64,000 nt of DNA from an uncultured bacterium. Lineage in GTDB: Bacteria > Planctomycetota > GCA-002687715. Every line of letters begins with the position of its first letter. Position 1 is the first letter of the stretch. The stretch is from positions 1 to 64,000 of the forward strand of contig CADEGH010000013.1 of assembly GCA_902826835.1 (NCBI GenBank). The letters run 5' to 3'. Shown here one piece after another: positions 1-7,601 of this stretch. Under the pieces are notes generated by a model. It was given only the letters and a program-made list of their open reading frames with translations. It was not told the origin of the DNA and searched no databases. The position numbers were made by a program, and so were the translations under genes.

Positions 1-19
1 CCAACTCCTCTCCTCCGAA

Positions 20-80
20 TCCCCCCCCCTCGGTCTCCACCCCTCCCAACTCCCCGCCTACACCCCTCCCACGCGCTCCC
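20..80 (-). other. G-run tract on the minus strand just past the stop of the giant secreted gene
   Basis: The plus strand here is a C/T tract with at least four runs of three or more C (near 21-29, 38-47, 52-55 and 62-70). The minus strand, which is the transcribed sense strand of the upstream gene ending at 102, is thus G-run rich and could fold as a G-quadruplex. Nothing else is visible in positions 1-101. Confidence 0.3.
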
Positions 81-101
81 GCCGCTCGAAATCCTGACGA
101 C

Positions 102-3100
102 TCAGATTTGTCCGGCGTAGCGGGGCAAGGTGATGCGGATGCCATAGGGCGCGGTCGGGTCGAGATATACCCCTTGCAGGATGCTCGAGAGCATCAGCGG
201 AGGGTTGGGTCGGACCAGGCCCGGAATCACGATGCGACCGAGGGCGTCGTAGGTGAAGCCGGATGGTGGTCCGTAGAGACCGATGGCGTCGGAGAGCAGA
301 GCCCAATCCGGTTGGCCAAAGCCGTCGGGCCGGACCGAGAGCACGAGGTTGGCGACCGGATCGGGGAACGGGAAAATCGGCGCAAACGCGGAGAAGTCGA
401 TGATGAGCGACAACGGCGCTGATGCACGGCCTCCCTCCAAGACAATCGAGAACACCTCGCCTGGGAACGGATCGAGCGGATTCAGGACGATCGTGCCCAC
501 ATTGCTTCCACTTCCGACCGGAAGGCCGCGCGCACTAGACGGGGCGAAGTGCGAGTTTTCGACGGCGATCGACACGCCGCCTACCTGTTGAGTCCCCGGC
601 ACATTCGGCCCGACCAACGCCTGCAACTGCGTACTGGAGACAAAAGTCGTGGTCAGGGCGATACCGTCCGCGTAGACCACGGCGGAGGGAAGGAAGTCGA
701 CGCCGGTGACGGCGAGATTCACCGGTGGAGACGTCGGGCCCATGACGGGAATCGATGCGCCCCCGAGCTGGCTCAGGATGGGACGCCGCTTCGTGAGGGT
801 TCCTGTGACCGAGCTCCCGCCTCCAGGGCCGCTGTTGAAGACGGTGACGTTGCCGGTACCACTTGCCTGAATCTGGGACGCGGTCACGGTGGCGGTGAGC
901 TGCCCGGAGTTGACGTAAGTGGTGGGGAGATTGAGGCCATCCAAGCGGACGACGGATTCCGGGTTCAAGAAACCGGCACCGTCCACGGTGAGCGTGAAAC
1001 CCGGTGACCCGGCGATCACGGATGAGGGCGTGATATTAGTCATTGTCGGCACGGGAGCGTTAATCGTGAAGATTTGCCCGTTGGAACCGCCTCCGCCCGG
1101 TGCTGGATTGTATGCGGTCACTGTCGCGGTTCCGGGGGCCGCAATCAACGAAGCCGGGACCATGGCGCTCACTTGGAAGCTATTCACCAGCGTCGTCGTG
1201 AGAGACACGCCGTTCCACTGTGCCAACGTACTGGAATTGAAGTTGGGGTTGGAGCCGTTCAGAACCAGGGTAAATCCGGCTCCTCCGGCAGTTCGGGCGT
1301 ACGTAGAGAGCGTTGCCAACACGGGATAGGGATTTCGGACTTCGAAACTCCGAGAGTTGGAAGTCCCTCCACCGGCGGGCGGATTGAACACTGTGATCGA
1401 GGCAATACCCGGGGTCGTCCTGAACGAGCCCGGCACGGTCGCGCGTAGTCGGTTTGTTCCAACAACGGGTGTGGCGGACAAAGGAGTGCCGTTCCACTGG
1501 ACCACGGACTCTCCGGTGACGAGGCCGGTCACGGGCACCTCGAATGTGAAACTGCTGCTGCCGACCATGATGAAGTCGGGCGAGAGAAAGGATATCGATG
1601 GAACCGGATTCGGCGTTTCTCGGAAGTGCACTTGGTACAAATCCGGCAAGGCTGCGGGACTTCCATTCCTGTACACGACGAGGCCGTAGACACCACTACC
1701 AATCAGCCCTTGTGTCTCAGTGAGGCCGTCGCCAAAGCCGGTTGCGAGCAGGAGCGGGCGCCTCCAGTTCGCGTCTGCGCTGGGAGCATAGAGTCTCCAC
1801 CGCAGATCGGGGGCTCCGCTGACGCTGATGTCGAAGGAGTCCGTGGACGTGACGGTGCATTCGTACATTCGAACCACGGCATCGCCGGCCCAGGTGGCAT
1901 TGAAAATGGAACCCGTGGTCAAGGCGGTAACGGGGCCGAGTTGGGCTCGCGCTGTTGCCGTACCAGAGACTAAGGAAAACACGCCAGTCGTAGTGGACGG
2001 CAATCCCTGGTATCCATCCTGCACGACAAGATCGTTACCGCCTATGCCGTCGTTGGCAAACCCGTTGCCAAGCCCCAAGTCCCAATTGGCCGCCGAGGTA
2101 ATGCCAACGACGTTCCAGCGCCCAGCAACGGGGGAGCAGGTGAAGGGTTGGCAAGGTGCGGAGATCGTGGTGACCGCCGTTCCAACGAGCGCCAAGGTGC
2201 TGCTGCTGGTCGGACAGATCTGCACAAACTGATTGCTAAAGGACGACTCCGGATCCCCATTGCGGTAGATGACAAGCAGGTGTTCGCCGACTCCGAGAGT
2301 CTTGGACACCGGACTCGCGCCGACCTCGCTCGAGCCTCCGACGGAAGTCGTTCGGGAGCGCCAGGCGGCGCTGGTTCCCGGCTCAAAGACGCGCCAGAAG
2401 AGACCGGTGCCGGGTCCTCCGGTCACGCTGATGTTGTAGTTACCGGCGGTGGTGATGGAGAATCGGCGCGCCGCCAGCAAGGCCCCGCCATCCAGCACCA
2501 CGACCGAGGAGGAGCTACCGACTGGAACCGGGAGGGTGGCGGCGCAGTGTTGTACCGTACCCGGCGCGGTGCCGGAGCTACGCCACAGACGTCCGACGCT
2601 GGGCGACACCGTTCCGAGGGTTCCGTTGGCGACGGCGAATTGGGTGTTGGTGGATCCGCTCGACCACGCGGTTCCGATGCCGAGACTCCAGGGGGAAGTC
2701 GAGGCGATACCCACGACGTTCCAGGACCCGGCGACCGGGGTGAGCGAAAATCGCGTGCAGGAATCGGCAACGGGCGCCGGTGTGCCTTCCGTGAGAACGG
2801 TCGTGGTACCGCTGGGGCAGACTCCGACGATCAGCTCCGATGGACTTGGAGTGGCGGTTCCGCCGTTGCGATAGACGATGAGTCCGTGCCACCCCGCACC
2901 CAGGGCGACGTTGGTGGATCCGCTGCCACCCACCGAGCCGGACGCGGCAAGAGTGGTGCTTGCCCGCTCGCGCCAGCCTGCAGTGGTACCCGGAGCGTAG
3001 AGACGCCAGTTCAAACTGGAGTCTCCAAACACCGAGATGTCGAAGGTGCCGGCAGCGGTGACCTCGAATTCGAAGAGCCGGAGGACTCGCGATGCAGTCC

Positions 3101-4568
3101 AGGAAGTCGCGAGGGGGGAACCAACCGTGACGAGATCCGCGTCTTGGAACTCGGCGGTGGCATTGGCGGAGCCGGAATTGCGAGAGAATCGACCCGAGGC
3201 CGCCGCCACCGCTCCCAGGTGTCCATTGGCGATGACGTAATCGCAACTCGTAGAGGTCAGAGCGGAGGTGACCGTCGTCGTGGTGCCTGGCGCCGTCACG
3301 GCCACATTCCAGTCCGATGTCGACGTGATTCCCACCCCCACCCAGCGATTGGGAAGTGGGGACACGTCGAAGATCGTGTCGGTGCAGGTGATCGCGGTCG
3401 GGACCCCCAGCGAAAGGGAGGCGGAGGCGCAACCCGAGACGGCAGCAATCGCGGCCTGAAGGCCGCTGTTCAGGATGCTCGTCCCAGAATTGGCCGTCCC
3501 GATGACGGGATCGCTGCAACCGCCGGTCGTGTGGATTCCGATGACCTGGCCGGTGACCGCGTTCAGCACTGGGGACCCGATGCTGCCGCTGGTGGTGTCG
3601 ACCTGGTAGCGCACGGTGGTCGGAATGGAGGTTTGGAGCGGTCCGACGTGAGTCTGGCAGGAATTGTGGCGCGTGAGATCGGGAGTGGAATCCACTCCGA
3701 AGCCCGTGATGCGGATCTGCGTTCCCGTGGCGGGGATTGCGGTCGCCAACACGAACGGGGCGCCCTGCTGGGCGGACGCCGTCTGGCCGTTTGCGTTGGG
3801 GTGGAGGCGTGCCACGGCCCAGTCATCGCCGACTACGGCTGCGGCGGACTGGACGATCGAGGCCCGATCGATTGGGTACTGATCGTCCGGGGCGGAGTGT
3901 ACGACGGCGCCTGCCGCGGTGGAGAGCGGCACGTTGAACTCGGCGATGGAGAAGCTGCTCAGAGACGTCACGCTGCGCGAGGTGAGGATCGTCGACGTGT
4001 TCGAGATCAGAAAGGCTGAATTGCCGCAGGTGGTGGTGCCCGATGGGCTCGAACAAGCGGCGATGAGGGAAGAAAAGACGCGACACACCCGGGGCTCGGT
4101 GGTGAGCACCCGGTCGTCGTTGGGGCCGCAGATCGATTCCACCACCGCATCGGGAACCCGGAGCCACACAAGATCGACGCTGAGTTCGCCGGTCGACCCC
4201 GGGCCGAGGATCACGGAAACCTGGACCGCCGACCCGTTGAACCACGCACTGTGGTTCTCCCAGTTTCGAAGACTCTCCGCGCTGAAGACTTGCTCCGCGC
4301 CATCCTCGAGGCTGCGCAGAACCAGTCGATCGCCGGGGCCGTTCATGTCGGCCACGCCGAAGTGCAGTTGCATGGAGTCGAAGCCCGGCGCCACGACCGT
4401 GTCGGTCCACGCCGTGATCGAACTCTTGGTCGGATTCGCGAGCGGCCCACTGGCCACGGAACTCTGGAGAGAATTCAACCCCGGAGTCTGGGCCGCCGCC
4501 AAGGCGGCAGATGTCCAGATGAAGCAGGTCATCAGAGTGAATCGGTGTATCACGGTGGGGAACCTCAT
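102..4568 (-). CDS. Giant secreted protein: inactive trypsin-fold domain, three ~195-aa repeats, IPT/TIG repeats
   Basis: 1488 aa with a signal peptide (cleavage near A26-Q27). Residues about 160-380 follow the chymotrypsin/V8 fold: the strand that normally carries the catalytic His reads ILTSRSV (Ser199 in the His position), the Asp region is DDWAVARL (D248/D249), and the nucleophile loop reads TTSGSIGSPVLN, with Ile330 where Ser is expected. Two of three catalytic residues are therefore replaced. Three tandem repeats follow (about 392-590, 598-790, 803-985), each opening with a motif like VAGRWNVVGITS and closing near LVVYRNG. About four IPT/TIG Ig-like units (988-1350) and a C-terminal beta domain complete the chain. 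Likely a surface or secreted binding protein. It is divergent from the FG-GAP gene at 4744. Domain reading is confident; the role is unknown. Confidence 0.85.
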   Translation of the reverse strand: MRFPTVIHRFTLMTCFIWTSAALAAAQTPGLNSLQSSVASGPLANPTKSSITAWTDTVVAPGFDSMQLHFGVADMNGPGDRLVLRSLEDGAEQVFSAESLRNWENHSAWFNGSAVQVSVILGPGSTGELSVDLVWLRVPDAVVESICGPNDDRVLTTEPRVCRVFSSLIAACSSPSGTTTCGNSAFLISNTSTILTSRSVTSLSSFSIAEFNVPLSTAAGAVVHSAPDDQYPIDRASIVQSAAAVVGDDWAVARLHPNANGQTASAQQGAPFVLATAIPATGTQIRITGFGVDSTPDLTRHNSCQTHVGPLQTSIPTTVRYQVDTTSGSIGSPVLNAVTGQVIGIHTTGGCSDPVIGTANSGTSILNSGLQAAIAAVSGCASASLSLGVPTAITCTDTIFDVSPLPNRWVGVGITSTSDWNVAVTAPGTTTTVTSALTSTSCDYVIANGHLGAVAAASGRFSRNSGSANATAEFQDADLVTVGSPLATSWTASRVLRLFEFEVTAAGTFDISVFGDSSLNWRLYAPGTTAGWRERASTTLAASGSVGGSGSTNVALGAGWHGLIVYRNGGTATPSPSELIVGVCPSGTTTVLTEGTPAPVADSCTRFSLTPVAGSWNVVGIASTSPWSLGIGTAWSSGSTNTQFAVANGTLGTVSPSVGRLWRSSGTAPGTVQHCAATLPVPVGSSSSVVVLDGGALLAARRFSITTAGNYNISVTGGPGTGLFWRVFEPGTSAAWRSRTTSVGGSSEVGASPVSKTLGVGEHLLVIYRNGDPESSFSNQFVQICPTSSSTLALVGTAVTTISAPCQPFTCSPVAGRWNVVGITSAANWDLGLGNGFANDGIGGNDLVVQDGYQGLPSTTTGVFSLVSGTATARAQLGPVTALTTGSIFNATWAGDAVVRMYECTVTSTDSFDISVSGAPDLRWRLYAPSADANWRRPLLLATGFGDGLTETQGLIGSGVYGLVVYRNGSPAALPDLYQVHFRETPNPVPSISFLSPDFIMVGSSSFTFEVPVTGLVTGESVVQWNGTPLSATPVVGTNRLRATVPGSFRTTPGIASITVFNPPAGGGTSNSRSFEVRNPYPVLATLSTYARTAGGAGFTLVLNGSNPNFNSSTLAQWNGVSLTTTLVNSFQVSAMVPASLIAAPGTATVTAYNPAPGGGGSNGQIFTINAPVPTMTNITPSSVIAGSPGFTLTVDGAGFLNPESVVRLDGLNLPTTYVNSGQLTATVTASQIQASGTGNVTVFNSGPGGGSSVTGTLTKRRPILSQLGGASIPVMGPTSPPVNLAVTGVDFLPSAVVYADGIALTTTFVSSTQLQALVGPNVPGTQQVGGVSIAVENSHFAPSSARGLPVGSGSNVGTIVLNPLDPFPGEVFSIVLEGGRASAPLSLIIDFSAFAPIFPFPDPVANLVLSVRPDGFGQPDWALLSDAIGLYGPPSGFTYDALGRIVIPGLVRPNPPLMLSSILQGVYLDPTAPYGIRITLPRYAGQI

Positions 4569-4599
4569 GAGCCTTGCGTGCTTGGCGCTTCACGATCCG

Positions 4600-4626
4600 C
4601 CGGTCCCTCCGACCGGGAGGGACCGG
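4600..4626. promoter_or_regulatory. Perfect 11-bp inverted repeat between divergent secreted-protein genes
   Basis: The arms CCGGTCCCTCC (4600-4610) and GGAGGGACCGG (4616-4626) are exactly complementary with a 5-nt centre. The element lies 31 bp before the minus-strand start (4568) and about 117 bp before the plus-strand GTG (4744), so it sits in the shared divergent promoter region. It could be a regulator site or a 5' UTR hairpin of the minus-strand gene. Confidence 0.45.
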
Positions 4627-4743
4627 TACCCAGGCTTCTTGGAAGAGCTGGTCGGACTGTGACGGAAAAGTCCCCGAACTTGCCGGTCTCACCGTGGGCG
4701 TCGGAGCTGGTAGGCTCGGGCACTCGCGACATGGAGGCCGATT

Positions 4744-7587
4744 GTGAAGAACCGCAACAATCCAGTTTTTCCCCGAGAAACCTTGCGATCCGGGCCCCAG
4801 TGGGCCACGACCGCCGCGCTGCTGGCGTTCGCCTCGGCCGCCTTCGGACAGGGCTTGCCGGGGTGTGATCGCCCAGAGCTTTCGGCTTTGACGGCCTACA
4901 GCCTCGAGGCGGCGCGAGGCGCGGCGATCTCCGATCTCGATTCCGATGGTGATCTCGACATCGCGGTCGCCGATGAGACGGCGATCACGATCCTGCGGAA
5001 TAGCGGCGGAGGATCGTTCGAAGAAAGACCACCCATCGGTGCGGGTTCGGACATCCATGCGATCGCGGCCGGGGATCTCAACAGCGATGGTCGCCCGGAC
5101 ATCCTGGTGGGTCGGGCGGGCGCCGGGATCGTGCAGATCTTTCGCGCACTGCCGAACGGAACCTACTTGGCTCCGGCGACGATCTTCACCCCGAGCCCCG
5201 TCTCCATCGAAGTGGTCGACCTCAACTCGGATGGGCACCGGGACTTCGTGGTGTGCAATCGATTGACCCACACCCTCACGGTGTTCCTCAATAACGGCTT
5301 GGGGCAGTTTGCTCAGGTGGGAACCCACTCCGTCGGCCTCCTTCCCTCGCGGGTGGCCGTCGGCCACTTGAACGGAGATGCCCACCTGGACCTCGCAGTC
5401 ACGTCGAGTAGCGGTTCCGGCCCGACGGTGCTGTTCGGGAATGGCGTGGGCGGATTCCCGACCTCGGCGACGCTGAGTGTGCTGGGTAACCAGTTCGACT
5501 GCCGGATCCTCGATCTCGACGGCGATTCGGATCGGGACATTCTCGTGGCGTCCACGGCTCCCCAGAGTGTCTATTACCGGAACGACGGCGGTGGGTCATT
5601 CACTATGGTGACCTACTCTCCTACCGGCGAACTCTTGTCCGCGGATGCCGCCGACCTGGATGGCGATGGACGGGTCGACATCGTCGGGGTCACCGGGAAT
5701 CGAATCCTGCGCGTGTTTCGGGGCCTCCCAGGCGGGAATTTTGCGGCCCCTCAGAACTCGCGCGTGCGCATGGGCGGAGGCGAATTGCGACTGCGGGACC
5801 TCGGCGGCGATGCTGCGCCGGATCTTCTCCTGCTCTTGGGCGACAAAGTCATGGTCGGCCACAACAATGGCACGGGAGAGCTGCCGCTTGCGCCGCATTT
5901 TGTCGGGGGCGTTTCGCCGGTCGCGGTGGTGCCCGCGGACCTGGACCTGGACGGGGATTCGGATCTCGTCCTGGGCGGAATTCAAAGTGAGTTCCGCGTT
6001 TCAATGAACAACGGCACGGGCGGGTTCACGACCCTGCCCGGCGAGATCCCGGATTCGAACGGATTTCAGCTCGAGGTCTTGCGAATCAATGGCGGCAATT
6101 GGCCGGATGTCGCGATTGCGCGAGGGTCGCAAGTCCGTTGGTACTTCGGCAATGGAGCGGGCGGCTTCGTCGTCGGGGGAATGATTCCGACGCCTTCCGA
6201 GTCTCAGACGATTGCCAAGGGTGATTTCAACGAGGACGGCATCAGTGATTTGGCCGTGGGACACCTCTCGGGATTGACGATTCTGCTTGGCAACGGCGCG
6301 GGGGGCTTTGCGGCACTCCCGATCTTCCCGGGGTGCTGCAATCCTACGGGGCTCGACTTGGCGGTTGCCGACTTGGACTTGGACGGCCACCTGGATGTCG
6401 TCATGAGCATCCCAAGCGTCGGCCTATTCACCCTGTCGGTCCTGTTCGGGGATGGCCTCGGCGGATTCGTGCAGAGCCCCTACCTAATCAGTGGAGGACG
6501 TGATCCCTCGCTCGCGATTGCGGACTTCAACGAGGACGGAATCCCGGACATCGCGACTTCGAACGGAAGCCCGGCGGGCGTGGGCATCTTGCTGGGACAA
6601 GGCCAACGGATGTTCGGATCCGCCGTGTTCCTGCCGAGCGATGACCAAGTCCGCGACATCGCGGCGGCCGACATCAATTTGGATGGACACCAGGACGTCG
6701 TCGAAACGGTCCGCTTGCTTGGTCTCGTGACGGTTCGCCTCGGGAATGGCCAAGGTCAATTTCCCATCGTCCGATCCTACGGAGTGTCCAATGTGGCGCA
6801 TGAGCTGGCGGTCGCAGATTTCACCGGCGACTTCCGTCCGGATGTCGTCGTCACGTCCCCCCAACTGGGAGAGTTTCTGGTCATCGCGAATCAGTGTTCG
6901 GATTTCGGGATGCAACCCGAGTTCGCGACGAGTTCGCCTTGCGGGCAGATTCTCGGGGCTTCCGTCGGAGTTCCGGTCTCCTTCACGATGACCGCCACGG
7001 TCAACACCGGGTTGCTCAACAACCGGCTCGACTTGAGCGTCCAGGGCATGCCCGCCGGAGCCACGCAGGCACCGGCAATGCCGTTGACAGTTACGAGTAG
7101 CCCCGCCGTGGCCACGTCGGTCTTTTCCTGGACTCCGACCAATGCGGATACGGGGACCCACGTCCTCACCTACTCGGCAGTGAACCAGCTCGGTCAATTC
7201 GCCAGTTGTACGGTGACGATTCAGGTTGCTGAGTGCTACCTCCTTCTCGGCGACGCCCCGATCTCGTCGGGGATTCCGGGAAGCCAGGGCGACCTACTCC
7301 TGACGTCGGTCCTCCATTGGTGGCCCGTCACGATGGAAACCGTTCCGACTTGGAGAGTGCCCACCGATCCCATGTTCTTAGGCGTGCGGATGTACAGTCA
7401 AGTGGCCATGTTCAATCCCTTGGTGTTCCCGGGCGACCCCATCAAGATGTCGAATGCCATCGAGGTTGAGATCGGAACCGGTTGGTCCGCTTACGGGCCA
7501 TCCAATATGGGAATGAACTTCTGGCTGGACTCTGTGCCCGCTCCGGGATCTGAGTGCATTCCACGTTTTTCGATCCAAGGCCTGTGA
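4744..7587 (+). CDS. Secreted FG-GAP/VCBS repeat protein with Ig-like C-terminal part
   Basis: 947 aa, GTG start, with a basic N-terminus and hydrophobic stretch ending in AFGQG, read as a signal peptide. Residues about 55-690 contain many calcium-loop repeats of the type DLDSDGDLDIAV or DFNEDGIPDIA spaced 45-60 residues apart, the signature of an FG-GAP/VCBS (integrin alpha-like) beta-propeller. An Ig/cadherin-like segment follows (about 700-810, with FSWTPTNADTGTHVLTY typical of putative-Ig domains), then an uncharacterised beta-rich C-terminus of about 120 residues. Expected to be extracellular and calcium-binding; its ligand is unknown. It converges on the HNH-RuvB gene with a 14-bp gap. 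Confidence 0.88.
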   Translation: MKNRNNPVFPRETLRSGPQWATTAALLAFASAAFGQGLPGCDRPELSALTAYSLEAARGAAISDLDSDGDLDIAVADETAITILRNSGGGSFEERPPIGAGSDIHAIAAGDLNSDGRPDILVGRAGAGIVQIFRALPNGTYLAPATIFTPSPVSIEVVDLNSDGHRDFVVCNRLTHTLTVFLNNGLGQFAQVGTHSVGLLPSRVAVGHLNGDAHLDLAVTSSSGSGPTVLFGNGVGGFPTSATLSVLGNQFDCRILDLDGDSDRDILVASTAPQSVYYRNDGGGSFTMVTYSPTGELLSADAADLDGDGRVDIVGVTGNRILRVFRGLPGGNFAAPQNSRVRMGGGELRLRDLGGDAAPDLLLLLGDKVMVGHNNGTGELPLAPHFVGGVSPVAVVPADLDLDGDSDLVLGGIQSEFRVSMNNGTGGFTTLPGEIPDSNGFQLEVLRINGGNWPDVAIARGSQVRWYFGNGAGGFVVGGMIPTPSESQTIAKGDFNEDGISDLAVGHLSGLTILLGNGAGGFAALPIFPGCCNPTGLDLAVADLDLDGHLDVVMSIPSVGLFTLSVLFGDGLGGFVQSPYLISGGRDPSLAIADFNEDGIPDIATSNGSPAGVGILLGQGQRMFGSAVFLPSDDQVRDIAAADINLDGHQDVVETVRLLGLVTVRLGNGQGQFPIVRSYGVSNVAHELAVADFTGDFRPDVVVTSPQLGEFLVIANQCSDFGMQPEFATSSPCGQILGASVGVPVSFTMTATVNTGLLNNRLDLSVQGMPAGATQAPAMPLTVTSSPAVATSVFSWTPTNADTGTHVLTYSAVNQLGQFASCTVTIQVAECYLLLGDAPISSGIPGSQGDLLLTSVLHWWPVTMETVPTWRVPTDPMFLGVRMYSQVAMFNPLVFPGDPIKMSNAIEVEIGTGWSAYGPSNMGMNFWLDSVPAPGSECIPRFSIQGL

Positions 7588-7601
7588 TCCTTCGGCAGGA
7601 G

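Noticed and set aside
2148..4019. 623-codon open frame on the plus strand inside the giant secreted-protein gene
   Set aside because: Arginine/glycine-rich, low-complexity translation with no domain; opposite the well-supported gene and explained by its high GC third positions.
3823..5385. 520-codon minus-strand frame crossing the divergent promoter region at 4569-4743
   Set aside because: It spans the starts of both real genes and their intergenic region and has no recognisable protein features.
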